In this document: piece after piece, positions 15,973 through 24,579 of the stretch
How positions within the stretch are numbered: position 1 is the stretch's first letter
Layout of the letters: the number at the start of each line of letters is the position of its first letter
Origin: Fimbriimonadaceae bacterium
Lineage (GTDB): Bacteria; Armatimonadota; Fimbriimonadia; Fimbriimonadales; Fimbriimonadaceae
NCBI GenBank assembly: GCA_025455775.1
Contig: JALOLT010000008.1
Location: forward strand, 1-41,425
Direction of reading: 5' to 3'
DNA length: 41,425 bases
Made by a program: the position numbers and the translations under genes
The notes under the pieces: generated by a model
Databases searched by the model: none
Told to the model about the DNA's origin: nothing
The model's input: only the letters and a program-made list of their open reading frames with translations

Positions 15973-16307
15973 AAATTGATGCCGTTCCTCTGATAACAGA
16001 AGGCAGAGCGCACTCGTGATTGGCGTCGGTGGCAACGCGACTGCGCTGAGTTCCGAGGGTCATTATACCAAGGGTAATTGAGCCATGAATGGTCAGGCGT
16101 CAGGGGTATTGGTCACCCTCGATCAGATCACCAACCGGCCAGAACCGTGGCATTTCTAACCTAAATTCCGCCCTATTTCCCCTCAGTGTCGAGTGTTTCC
16201 ACGACCGTTAAAATGGGGGCAATTCTTCTAAGGTTCCCATACGCTTTAGACCCAGGCTCGGCTCCTCCTGGTCGGGGAGCAGCGTTCCGCAGTAGACTTC
16301 TGCGTTC
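15973..16307. other. Divergent intergenic region between ppdK and the methyltransferase gene
   Basis: 335 bases carrying the outward promoters for both genes by position; no promoter boxes are convincing enough to mark. A hairpin GCTCCTC/GGGGAGC (loop CTGGTC) lies at 16261-16280, 27 bases before the plus-strand start. A 24-codon frame at 16084 has no RBS and is not called. Confidence 0.5.
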
Positions 16308-17150
16308 ATGGTTGCCTCGGATGCTCAAATTGTCTTCGATATAGGTGCTCACACCGGCGAGGACACAGACTTCTATTTGCGCAAGGGATTCAAGGTCGTC
16401 GCGGTGGAGGCAGACCCAGATCTTGCCGAGGCACTGAAGCGAAAGTTTGCCGACCCACTCACGAGGGGGCAGCTGGTGGTCGAAGCAAAAGCAATGTTTA
16501 ACGAGCCTGGCCAGACGATCACCCTCTTCAAAAACACGGAGATCTCAGCCTGGAACACGATTAACCCCACCTTTCGTGATCGAAACCTGAATGTCCACGG
16601 AAAACCCTCGATCGAGATCCAGGTCGAAACAACGACTCTTGCTCGTCTCGTCGAGCTCCATGGCAAACCCTACATGGTGAAGATCGACATCGAAGGTGAA
16701 GATGTGAACTGCCTGCGCCAAGTGAAAGAATTGAAACCAGTGGATAGGCCCCAATTCGCCTCCATCGAGTGTGACATCGAGTCGCTCGAAGGATTCGAAG
16801 CGGAGCTTCAAGCCTTTCTCGCTGGTGGGTTTACCCAGTTCGCTTTGATCCCCCAGCACGAGGTGCACAACCAAGTTCCACCCAAACCAGCCAAAGAAGG
16901 AAGAGAGATCGACTATCAGTTTCAAAAAGGCGCGAGCGGCCTCTTTGGGTTGGAAATCCCAGCCAAGTGGGTGAGTAAAGACGAGATTTTGGCTGAGTAC
17001 CGGCAAGCCTGGAAGAACATCGCTCTCAATGGGAATAAGGGAACTCTGAACCGTTGGGCTCCGGTTGCGATCCGGAAGTATGTGAGAGGAGCCTTCAATG
17101 TCCTCGGGTTCAAAGCTGGCTGGTACGATCTCCACGGAAGACGCCCCTAA
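16308..17150 (+). CDS. FkbM-family SAM-dependent methyltransferase
   Basis: 280 residues. SAM-binding motif I is FDIGAHTGEDTDFYLRKG (residues 10-27) with the acidic motif II end VEADP (33-37), and the FkbM signature KIDIEGED at 125-132. The family methylates hydroxyls on sugars, polyketides or other small molecules; the substrate is not predictable here and there is no surrounding polysaccharide cluster. The C-terminal 80 residues (DEILAEYRQAWKN onward) are a less conserved extension. No clear RBS precedes the ATG. It stands alone between divergent ppdK and rpmE. Confidence 0.88.
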   Translation: MVASDAQIVFDIGAHTGEDTDFYLRKGFKVVAVEADPDLAEALKRKFADPLTRGQLVVEAKAMFNEPGQTITLFKNTEISAWNTINPTFRDRNLNVHGKPSIEIQVETTTLARLVELHGKPYMVKIDIEGEDVNCLRQVKELKPVDRPQFASIECDIESLEGFEAELQAFLAGGFTQFALIPQHEVHNQVPPKPAKEGREIDYQFQKGASGLFGLEIPAKWVSKDEILAEYRQAWKNIALNGNKGTLNRWAPVAIRKYVRGAFNVLGFKAGWYDLHGRRP

Positions 17151-17223
17151 CTTAGGCCCACCCTTCTTCCTGTAAATCAGAGCTTTATGCCATACTCCTT
17201 AGGCTAAATCGCGAGTTACGACT

Positions 17224-17472
17224 ATGAAGACCGAAACCCATCCCGTGAACAATCCCGTCCTATTCATTGACGGTGAGCATGAGTGGGTCGGCGTGAGCAC
17301 CCAAAAGAGCGGCGAAGTCCGCAACATCAACGGCCTCGATCACTTTGTGATTCGCGTTGAAATCAGTGCCTTCACCCACCCCTTTTACACTGGCCAAAAG
17401 AAGATCGTGGATACTGCCGGCCGCGTGGACAAGTTCCGCCGCCGCTACGCCAATCAACTCGAAGGCCGCTAG
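17224..17472 (+). CDS. rpmE2: 50S ribosomal protein L31, type B
   Basis: 82 residues. The C-terminal half is diagnostic: [34 protein letters not shown]. It lacks the CxxC zinc ligands of type A L31 and has the longer middle of type B, so it does not need zinc. In bacteria with both types, type B is often induced by zinc starvation; no Zur site is evident here and whether a type A copy exists is unknown. A terminator follows 25 bases after the stop, so it is a single-gene unit. Confidence 0.93.
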   Translation: MKTETHPVNNPVLFIDGEHEWVGVSTQKSGEVRNINGLDHFVIRVEISAFTHPFYTGQKKIVDTAGRVDKFRRRYANQLEGR

Positions 17473-17496
17473 AGAGATTTCTTTCTCAAGTTTGCG

Positions 17497-17530
17497 AACC
17501 CTCCCTGCCTGGTGGCAAGGAGGGTTTTTT
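17497..17530 (+). terminator. Rho-independent terminator of rpmE2
   Basis: AACCCTCCCTGCC (17497-17509) pairs with GGCAAGGAGGGTT (17514-17526) with one mismatch, loop TGGT, followed by a T run (17525-17530). Confidence 0.92.
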
Positions 17531-17634
17531 GTTCTGTTTGTACCGAGATGTTCTAAATCTTGGTTTCCCCGACTCGCAAATCTTCTCCCTAAAGCGACAG
17601 GTTCACCGAGCGAAACTATAATTGTTGTCACATT

Positions 17635-18342
17635 ATGGTGTCCAGTCTCCTGCTCCTGACAACCCACCAAGCCACGATTGCTGCCTCAAACCGACCGGAG
17701 TCCTTCCAAGAAGAAGCTCAAGTTCTCACGGAAAGGATGTTCGAAACCTTTTATGATTCGGGGGCTGGGATCTGGTGCCCCAAGGTAGTTCCGACAGCCG
17801 AAAGCGTCGTTACCCAGGGCTACACTTTGTGGCCTTCCCTGGTTGCCTGGCAATTAGTGATCGAAGCAGCGAAGGTAAATCCGGAAAAGTGGCGGTCAAA
17901 GATTGCTCCTCACTATGATTCGCTGGAAAAGTATTACGATGAGGCGGAAAGTGCCTCTTGAGCGTGGGTTTTCTTCCCTGGCAATGACGATAAGTTCTAC
18001 GACGACAACACCTGGGGCGCAATCGCCTGCATGGAAGCTTATCAGGTTACGGGAGACAAGAGGTATCGAGATTAGGCGCGTCGGAATGCCTTGTTTATCC
18101 AAGTCAACTTGAAGGATCACGCTCAGCTCTACTTTCGCAACATGAGGCTCTGGCGGTTCAGCCATAAGCACGCGGAGAGTTACGCCAGGCTGACCGGCTC
18201 CCTGGCAGGCTTTTCTCCCGACGACTCGGAGAGATCCATGCTCGGATCGGATCTCCAAAAACTAGTGACTGAACGACCCCTCGTCAGAACCCTTCTTGCC
18301 AATGCTGGAAATGCCAGAATGTTCTGGCTTCTCTCGCATTAA
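17635..18342 (+). pseudogene. Broken GH76-like (alpha-1,6-mannanase-type) secreted protein gene
   Basis: One reading frame of 236 codons crossed by two different in-frame stops: TGA at 17959-17961 and TAG at 18073-18075. The sequence between them holds the GH76-type block DDKFYDDNTWGAIACMEAYQVTGDKRYRD, quoted in parts (KFYDDNTWGAIAC, AYQVTGDKRY); the double Asp of YDDN is the catalytic-type motif of that family. The N-terminus looks like a short signal peptide (VSSLLLLTTHQATIAAS). Residues after about 155 do not look like GH76, so a deletion or fusion also occurred. GH76 enzymes are normally above 330 residues. Decayed gene is the simplest reading. Confidence 0.7.
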
Positions 18343-18498
18343 TTCTTGGCTTCATCCCCTTTAAAAAAACATAAAGGGCCTAAAATGCTGAATTGTTCAG
18401 AATCAACCCCCAAATTGGACTTTACATGTCGAATCATCGAGCTTACGATGAACAATGTTAACCAGGTAGTTCAATGCAACGACTGCCTGGAGAACCCA

Positions 18499-19374
18499 AT
18501 GAAGAGAACTCGCTCTGCCGCAGCGTTCACGTTATTCGAATTGCTCGTGGTAATTGCCATCATCGCTAGCCTCTTCCCCGTCTTTGCACAAGCTAAATTC
18601 GCCGCCAAAAAGACTCAGGAACTCTATAACATCAAGCAACTCGGCACTTCTATCGCCACCTACACTGCGGATCACGACGGCATTATGCCCTTGTCACGAA
18701 TCGTTGAAGTGCCTGCCGACTGGTGGACAACCAGAATGCGAAGCTGGAAAGATGCCGTTCAGCCATACGTCAAGAACGGCGGCAGACCTTACAACAACGG
18801 TGTCCCCTACACGACTCCCGGCGACGGTGGAATCTTCCAGTCCCTCGTAAATGACGCTGCTTGGTCGAATCTTTCGCCAATCTTCTGGGGCTGGCCAGCA
18901 GCCAGTGGCCCAGGAGATGAAACCACTCGCTTCCCCCGCGGCTACACTCTTGACACCAATGCAGGGATCTACGAAACTGGAAACAGCATCATCGCCCAGT
19001 AGCAAGCTACCGGGCTCGCAGGGAACCCAGGATCGATCACTCAGTTGGAGCGGTCGTCGAGCACGATCATGATTGCCAACTCCAGGATTTACTTCACCGA
19101 CAGTAACCTGGACAACATCCGATTCATGTGCACACCAAACGGAATCCCTGCAGGCGACCAACGAACTTCCTGTATCGTGAGCACCAAGAACCGCGCCACT
19201 ACCGTGACCTTCTTCGACACCAGTGCCAAGAACGTCCCAGGTGTCCGAAGTGTCCGAACCGTCACAGATGATATGTGGGGTTCTGTCACACGAAGCGAAC
19301 AGGCAACTCCTGGCTTCACGAACCAACTTGTGCAGGATATGAACAACATGCCGGAATGGAGAACAGGGCTCTAA
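18499..19374 (+). pseudogene. Type II secretion/pilin-like protein gene with an in-frame stop
   Basis: ATG at 18499 with GGAG seven bases upstream. The product has the prepilin pattern AAAFTLFELLVVIAIIA followed by LFPVFAQAKFAAKKTQ, the form abundant in Armatimonadota, but the membrane helix is about three residues shorter than usual (IIASLFPV). A TAG at 19000-19002 stops it after 167 residues; the same frame then runs on with pilin-like sequence to TAA at 19372-19374 (292 codons in all). Short helix plus internal stop suggest decay, although the 167-residue product could be made. The next gene starts 2 bases after the final stop, typical of a small lipoprotein partner. Confidence 0.75.
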
Positions 19375-19376
19375 AA

Positions 19377-19610
19377 ATGCCAAAGATCGCTCTACTAGTT
19401 GTCCATGTCCTCGCGGGTGTTCCCTTCCTCAGTGGTTGCAATAACCCTGACGCTGTGCCAGGCTACTCAGCCGAGGAGCAGAAACTGGTCAACGATCCTA
19501 AGAACGAAACTCCGGAACAACAGATCGAACGAATCAATAAAGGGCCGATGCCCCACGCCGCTAAGGACGAAATGATTCGTAAGATCAAAGCAGAAAACAA
19601 CATGAAGTGA
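19377..19610 (+). CDS. Small lipoprotein
   Basis: 77 residues. Signal peptide MPKIALLVVHVLAGVPF ends in the lipobox LSGC (Cys21), then a short, charged, helical domain (EEQKLVNDPKNETPEQQIERINKGP). It is probably lipidated and membrane-attached. It begins 2 bases after the stop of the pilin-like frame, so it was co-transcribed with it. The end of the pilin reading frame provides AGGG eight bases upstream. No family name assigned. Confidence 0.75.
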   Translation: MPKIALLVVHVLAGVPFLSGCNNPDAVPGYSAEEQKLVNDPKNETPEQQIERINKGPMPHAAKDEMIRKIKAENNMK

Positions 19611-19641
19611 CGGGGGACTGGTTCCTCCATCAGATGACGTG

Positions 19642-19673
19642 GGGGCTGTCTCAACAGAGGCGGCCCCTCTTTT
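19642..19673 (+). terminator. Terminator of the pilin-lipoprotein unit
   Basis: GGGGCTGTCTC pairs fully (two G-T pairs) with GAGGCGGCCCC around AACA, followed by TCTTTT. It lies about 30 bases past the lipoprotein stop. Confidence 0.8.
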
Positions 19674-19820
19674 CTCGGGAGATGCCTGCCCCGCCTCCCC
19701 GAGGCCACGCCCTCCCCTCCGCTCCGCTTCGGGGCTGCGCCTCGGCAGGGCAGGTGAGTTTGATCAGGTCACCAAGACGCGATCGGACAGGCCTACACGG
19801 GGCTGCCTCTTTTGAGACAA
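19646..19820. repeat. Inverted-repeat-bounded, GC-rich palindromic segment
   Basis: The terminator arm at 19646-19667 recurs as an imperfect reverse complement at 19799-19820 (19 of 22 positions). Between them is a nested palindrome: CCTGCCC (19685-19691) with GGGCAGG (19748-19754), and CCGAGGC (19699-19705) with GCCTCGG (19739-19745). It lies in the 457-base gene-free stretch 19611-20067. It could be a small non-autonomous element or simply back-to-back terminators; no target duplication was found. The remainder up to 20067 shows nothing recognisable. Confidence 0.55.
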
Positions 19821-20067
19821 CGCCTTCGATTTTATCCAGCTGCGCTCCCTGGTGAAGCGCAGCTCGTTAGCAAGACAAGACCGGTTTGCCCCGTCCCTAT
19901 CCTTCCCCCAAAAAGCAGGAAATCCTGAGTAACCCTTCTATTCACCATCAACGGAATAAGGGGCAGGCCGAAAACTCCCTTCTCCTCTCTGGCAGCGAAG
20001 GCGTTTAGGGACGCCTGCCCAGGCTCGCCCGGGAAGGGGCAGGATTTACAGAAAAAGCAAAGCAAGA

Positions 20068-21000
20068 TCAACGAAGCTCAAGAAAGCTCAAAAGGCCCTG
20101 AATGCCACCGCTCGGGAGCTTCCCTGGCTCGCTTCTCATTGTCATAAACCCGATCCCTCGATTCCCGCCGGAGTAGGTTGCCCTAGACAAAAAACGCTCA
20201 GCCTCTTCGACGGTGTACTGTTGGATCAATCCTGGGTTCACCAGATAGGCAGCTCGATGCTCCTCACTAACGGGACGATCCAGCGACGGCGGGGACTCAT
20301 AGTTAATGCGGAAGGAATCAGGTGCCAGTGCAAGTATCTTGGCTTTAATTACTTCAATTTCAGATAAGAACTGACCCTCTAGGGTAGCCAGCTCACGCTC
20401 GTTCTTTTGCCAGATATCGTTCCAAACTCGAGCCTTTGCCTGAGCGGTTAAGACCCTACCTAATTGGAAGGAGTAGATTCCTTTTGTGAAACGAGTCTCT
20501 CGCTTACTACTGTCAACTGCAAATCCTTTCGGGAACTTGTCTGGCCAGTGCCGCACATCGTGAACAGTGGTGCCCCCAGACTGGATAGAGTCGGTACTCT
20601 TGAGACAAAAGCCAATTTGAGCCTTTTGGGGCCTGATGAGCTCAGGAAGAGAAACCCCGAGGGCAAGAGCAATCACACTGGCAAGAAAATCATCCTCTGG
20701 TTTTTCACTGAGGTCGACATCCACAAAAACTCCGTTCGCCTCCACCTTCTCTCCAAGAGAAGAAAGCCACTGGAAAACAAGCTTCATTCTCCGTGTCTGG
20801 AAGGGATCCCCTTTTATCCACAAGGTGTAGCCAGGCGAATCCACCTCAAAAAATCCAAGCTGCCTCGCCTTTTCGTCCCTGGCTTCCCCGTCTAATTGGA
20901 TCAGAGTCGACCTCTCCTCGCCGAAAGGCTCGCAGGAGACGTAGATAGATGGTTTTTCACTCTGTTGCAGAAGCACTAAGCTGGCAAGAGATGCAAGCAT
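20068..21000 (-). CDS. Secreted protein of unknown function
   Basis: 310 residues, start at 21000. The N-terminus (LASLASLVLLQQSEKPS) looks like a short signal peptide. The rest is a soluble mixed alpha/beta sequence with two Cys and no motif I recognise; a helical, charged stretch (NDIWQKNERELATLEGQFLSEIE, quoted to under its full extent) lies near residue 190-225. It follows the gene at 21014-21652 with a 13-base gap and is probably co-transcribed with it. Codon usage and length support a real gene. Confidence 0.7.
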   Translation of the reverse strand: MLASLASLVLLQQSEKPSIYVSCEPFGEERSTLIQLDGEARDEKARQLGFFEVDSPGYTLWIKGDPFQTRRMKLVFQWLSSLGEKVEANGVFVDVDLSEKPEDDFLASVIALALGVSLPELIRPQKAQIGFCLKSTDSIQSGGTTVHDVRHWPDKFPKGFAVDSSKRETRFTKGIYSFQLGRVLTAQAKARVWNDIWQKNERELATLEGQFLSEIEVIKAKILALAPDSFRINYESPPSLDRPVSEEHRAAYLVNPGLIQQYTVEEAERFLSRATYSGGNRGIGFMTMRSEPGKLPSGGIQGLLSFLELR

Positions 21001-21013
21001 GGAAGATGTCCTT

Positions 21014-21610
21014 CTATTCCTGGGTTTGCCGATAGTAAGGCGACACTACGGTTCTTCCCCGCCGCTCCCTCATGACATGAGAGGTGTAATGTTGCGACAG
21101 ATTTAATTGAGCCTGGAAAATCGGCTCACCCCATATTTGAGCATCGACGCCAATAAAGTCTTGCGTCTTGCCCCAGTAGATGTAGGTTTTTCCCGCAGGA
21201 ACCTCTTGCTCATGGGCTACCGCCTCGGATTGTTGCCAAAACAACAAGTTGCCAAGCCACTGTAAATCGCTTCTATGGAACCCTGCGGCCCAACCAGTTC
21301 CTCCGATGCGCCGATCCTCATACCCTTCCTGAGAGGGGTTTGAAGATGCCGCATATCGGGTGATCTGATGGGTGGAAGTCATCGTGCGGATCAATCTGAT
21401 CGTTTTTGGTTCTTTGCTGTCATTTGTTGCGGAGCCGATCCAAAAAGGGGAGTCGACGCTTCCTGCGGGCGGATCAGTGTAAATCCAAGTCCGAAGCTGG
21501 ACTACGACTGGCAAAAGATTTTCGGGAGAATCGTCCACAAGTAAGTCAGGTTTGAACCAAGCCTCTTGGAGAACGACTCCTAGGACAACCTGAATCATGT
21601 ATTGAATCAT
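21014..21610 (-). CDS. Secreted protein of unknown function
   Basis: 198 residues from the ATG at 21610 (MIQYMIQVVLGVVLQEAWF), which gives a signal-peptide-like N-terminus; the frame opens further to 21652 but those residues are Arg/Gln-rich and less likely. The body is Trp-rich (WFKPD, WIYTDPP, FWIG, TGWAAGF, DLQWLGNLLFWQQ, TYIYWGK), suggestive of a beta-rich secreted fold. No family recognised. The gene at 20068-21000 follows after 13 bases. Confidence 0.6.
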   Translation of the reverse strand: MIQYMIQVVLGVVLQEAWFKPDLLVDDSPENLLPVVVQLRTWIYTDPPAGSVDSPFWIGSATNDSKEPKTIRLIRTMTSTHQITRYAASSNPSQEGYEDRRIGGTGWAAGFHRSDLQWLGNLLFWQQSEAVAHEQEVPAGKTYIYWGKTQDFIGVDAQIWGEPIFQAQLNLSQHYTSHVMRERRGRTVVSPYYRQTQE

Positions 21611-21652
21611 ACCTAAATTTTGCCTTTGCCTATCTCCGAAAACTTTTGTCAC

Positions 21653-22022
21653 AAAGGTGCAAATGCGCCAAAAGGCCTCCTCACGGTTCTAAGTCCCAAT
21701 TTAGTTGTGCGGAAAATAGCAAAAGGGTCGATTGGAGCCCCACTTAACACAAAAAACAAATGAGTTCCCCAATAAAAAGGACATCACAAAAAACCCTCCC
21801 CATTAACAAATACTATGATGAGGGAATTCCAGAGGAACTCTCTCCACCAGAATCATTCGCGCGCGCCTGAAAAATCCCTTCTTCCGAGTCATTCTTGGAA
21901 GAAGGGATGTAATGGTTGAACAGCTTTACAGCAGTAAGGTCAGAAACCCCAGTTATCTAGCCCTGCTGTCAAAGAAACACGACGAAACGGATCGATTATC
22001 AGCCTTTGAAAGCCTGAAACTG
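21653..22022. other. Intergenic, AT-richer stretch
   Basis: About 370 bases. The part 21700-21835 is noticeably richer in A/T than the surroundings and may hold the promoter for the minus-strand pair to its left. The part 21874-21908 is the terminator of the thioredoxin fusion gene. No gene is supported. Confidence 0.5.
21869..21908 (-). terminator. Terminator of the LolA-like/thioredoxin gene
   Basis: ATCCCTTCTTCC (21874-21885) is the exact reverse complement of GGAAGAAGGGAT (21897-21908). On the minus strand the 12-bp stem is followed by TTTTT. Confidence 0.88.
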
Positions 22023-23021
22023 TTACCGTCCGAGAGCCTTTCTCATTTCGGCGACATAGGCAGGGGCAGGGCGGAACCCGACGAACTCATTAAGGATTTG
22101 TTCATCGGCATTCATAAAGATAATGTTGGGAATGCTCGTGACTTCGAACCGCTGCGCCACATCCTTTTGCACATCGATATCAATAGTCACCAACACGAAA
22201 TCCTTAGCTGCTTCTTTGAACTGAGCGGTTGGATAGACGTCTCGCTTCAGCATTTGACAGGGGCCACACCAGATGGCAGTGAATCCGACCAGAAGCGGTC
22301 GATTCGTCTGACGAGCGACCTGCTTTGCTTCCTCAAGGTTGTCGAACCATTTGTTAGCAATCAAATCTGCTTCTTCGATCTTCTTGGCACTCGCAGGAGC
22401 CTTAAACGCGAAGGTTTCGCTCCCTACTTCTAAGTCGAGCTTAAAGCTCTGGGCTTGCAGGATCTGGGTCGACTTCTGACCACTGAAGGTCGATTCCATC
22501 GTCGCCTGCTTTACGACTCGATCCTTTTCTGAAACGAAGAGGGTCGTAATGGTTTCACCCTTCTGGTCTTCCTGAATCCTCACCACGCGGTGGTCTTGGC
22601 CAGCAATCCGGCGGTTGCCTTGGTCGCGGACACTTGCAGCCTTGGCATAACTCTTGGAATCAAAGAAGAGTGCCCAAATGCCGTTAGAAGCTTCCGCAAC
22701 GAGTGCTCTGACCTCAGAATCGTTCTGGGGTTTTGTATAGTAAACGTTCTGCCCGCTAAGGAAGACAGTCATGGTCTCGCCGTCGGCAACAATCGTCTTG
22801 GCCGGGCTTTCGATGCGAGCTTTGTTGGGGCGTGCCAAGGTCACTCGGTATTCCGCCGACGAGCCTCCAACCTGGGAAATGGTGTAGGAGACATCCATTG
22901 ATTGGGCGTCACCGAGCTTTTTCACAAAAGAATCGAAGGTGCTACTTCCCGACGAAGCGGCAAAGGCAAGGGTGGCGATGCCAAGGACGGCACCCCCGAT
23001 GATTACTGACTTCTTATTCAT
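22023..23021 (-). CDS. Secreted fusion of a LolA-like domain and a thioredoxin domain
   Basis: 332 residues. Signal peptide at 1-21 (KKSVIIGGAVLGIATLAFA). Residues about 25-210 look like the LolA/LppX-type half-barrel used to carry lipids or handle outer-membrane precursors (SYTISQVGGSSAEYRVTLARP, PAKTIVADGETM, NVYYTKPQ). Residues about 220-332 are a thioredoxin with an intact active site W251-C-G-P-C (GFTAIWCGPCQMLKR) and cis-Pro region (VTSIPNIIFM). It acts outside the cytoplasm; the thioredoxin part probably reduces or shuffles disulfides of envelope proteins. The LolA-like call is by pattern and less sure than the thioredoxin. Confidence 0.82.
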   Translation of the reverse strand: MNKKSVIIGGAVLGIATLAFAASSGSSTFDSFVKKLGDAQSMDVSYTISQVGGSSAEYRVTLARPNKARIESPAKTIVADGETMTVFLSGQNVYYTKPQNDSEVRALVAEASNGIWALFFDSKSYAKAASVRDQGNRRIAGQDHRVVRIQEDQKGETITTLFVSEKDRVVKQATMESTFSGQKSTQILQAQSFKLDLEVGSETFAFKAPASAKKIEEADLIANKWFDNLEEAKQVARQTNRPLLVGFTAIWCGPCQMLKRDVYPTAQFKEAAKDFVLVTIDIDVQKDVAQRFEVTSIPNIIFMNADEQILNEFVGFRPAPAYVAEMRKALGR

Positions 23022-23126
23022 GTTGCAAACCTCTCAGCCGAACCGACATCTCCCGACTGGAATCTCGAGTAGTTTAGCCGGAAACCGGCATAAACTTGGT
23101 CGTTCTGACCATACTCTAATGCAGAA

Positions 23127-24494
23127 ATGAAGGCATTGGTTCCTCTGATCCTGCTACTCGCTGCCTTTCTGGGGCTTTCCGTAGCCTACAGTACTGCCAC
23201 CCCCTACCGCACGCCTGGGGTTCTGGCTTTTCAGCGAGGGCCAGATGGACTGCCAGCCAGAGTGCCGGATGTCGGGGCACCAGACGAGCGGCAACATGCC
23301 AACTACATTTCTCACCTCTTGCAGGGCAAGGGCTTCCCAGTCCTGCGACCTGGATCAGCCGATCTGGGTGAGACCTATCAGAGCCATCAGCCACCCCTCT
23401 ACTATCTTTTGGCAGCTGGTTGGGCCAAAGTCGCTGGCCTTGATCCCACTCTCTCTTCGGCTGGCGTCCCCCTTCGCCTCCTCAACTCTCTCGTTGGTCT
23501 TGCGACCCTCCTTGGGATCTACTTCCTTGTCTTTTGGGGTACTGGAAAGCGTTCAGTTGCCAATGCTGCCACTGCTTTTGCTGCCCTTTTGCCGATGTTT
23601 GTCGCTCTTCATGGGGCAGTATCCAACGATCCTCTCCTCTTTTGTCTCTGCACATGGGTTTTGGCTCTTTGCGTCAAGGGCTCGGTTCAGCACTGGTCTC
23701 TCCGGCTTTCAGTGGGTATTGGGTTTTTGGTTGGCCTCGCCCTCCTGACGAAAACATCTGCCCTTGCTTTGGTTCCCCTCCTGTTGGTAGCTCTCTATCT
23801 TGCTCACCGGCAAGAGACTCCTGAGGATCGGCCTACGCCCCTCGCAATGGCGATTGCCATCCTCTTGCCGCTTGTGATCTTTGCCCCCTGGGCCTTGCGA
23901 AACTTTGGGCTCTACGGAGACTTTCTTGCGATTTCTGCCTTTAATCAAGCCTTCGTCGGAAGTCCCCAGGCAGCAGGATTCATCGAGATGGCAGGCCCAG
24001 TTGGGTACTGGACTCAATGGGTGGGGTGGTGGACAGGACGGAGCCTTGTCGGTTTCTTTGGTTACATGGATATCCAGCTCTTCGAATCCTTAGGGCTCGA
24101 CAGCAACCGTCAGGGGGCCTTTTATAGTCTTGTCCTCGCGATCTTCGGCTTTGCCACTCTGTTTTGGTTTGTCAAGAGCAAAGATCTGGCAGAAGAGGAT
24201 CCGAGCCCCGCTTCCCTCTTGCCCTTGCAAGTCTTGTCGGGGCTCTTGGCAATTCTGACTCTCGTCCTCTTTGTTCGGTTTAACCTCCAGTACTTTCAGG
24301 GACAGGCCCGCTACCTCTTTCTAGCGATCGGGCCTCTCGCTCTGTGGGTGGGGGGAGGCGTGTGCGGAGTCATGAAAGGGCGAAAAGACTGGGCTTGGCT
24401 CGTGATTGCAATCTTCCTGGGTGCCCTAAGTTGGGTTGGCTACCAGACTTTGGGTGAGGCTTTCTTACGGCGAACGATAGGGGCCGGCTCCTAA
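23127..24494 (+). CDS. Multi-spanning membrane protein, GT-C glycosyltransferase-like (DUF2142/PMT type)
   Basis: 455 residues with roughly ten or more membrane helices. The first extracytoplasmic loop contains PDERQHANYI (about residue 53), the acidic motif expected at the catalytic site of GT-C enzymes (ArnT/PMT), and later SHQPPLYYLLAAGW, typical of these families. Such enzymes use polyprenyl-phosphate sugars to modify envelope molecules. The substrate is unknown and no other glycan genes are adjacent except the FkbM methyltransferase 6 kb away. No RBS is evident before the ATG. Divergent from the thioredoxin fusion gene. Confidence 0.78.
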   Translation: MKALVPLILLLAAFLGLSVAYSTATPYRTPGVLAFQRGPDGLPARVPDVGAPDERQHANYISHLLQGKGFPVLRPGSADLGETYQSHQPPLYYLLAAGWAKVAGLDPTLSSAGVPLRLLNSLVGLATLLGIYFLVFWGTGKRSVANAATAFAALLPMFVALHGAVSNDPLLFCLCTWVLALCVKGSVQHWSLRLSVGIGFLVGLALLTKTSALALVPLLLVALYLAHRQETPEDRPTPLAMAIAILLPLVIFAPWALRNFGLYGDFLAISAFNQAFVGSPQAAGFIEMAGPVGYWTQWVGWWTGRSLVGFFGYMDIQLFESLGLDSNRQGAFYSLVLAIFGFATLFWFVKSKDLAEEDPSPASLLPLQVLSGLLAILTLVLFVRFNLQYFQGQARYLFLAIGPLALWVGGGVCGVMKGRKDWAWLVIAIFLGALSWVGYQTLGEAFLRRTIGAGS

Positions 24495-24579
24495 GCTCTG
24501 GCAGGAAAAGGGGGGGAGCTAGGGTTACTAAAGTACCATTTTGATTCCTATACTGAGCTCTTGTCTGTAGAATCTGTCC

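Noticed and set aside
14020-15993. Very long plus-strand frame of 657 codons
   Set aside because: It is the mirror of ppdK on the other strand; ppdK has full family motifs.
16084-16158. 24-codon frame between ppdK and the methyltransferase gene
   Set aside because: No ribosome binding site and no membrane or other pattern to support it.
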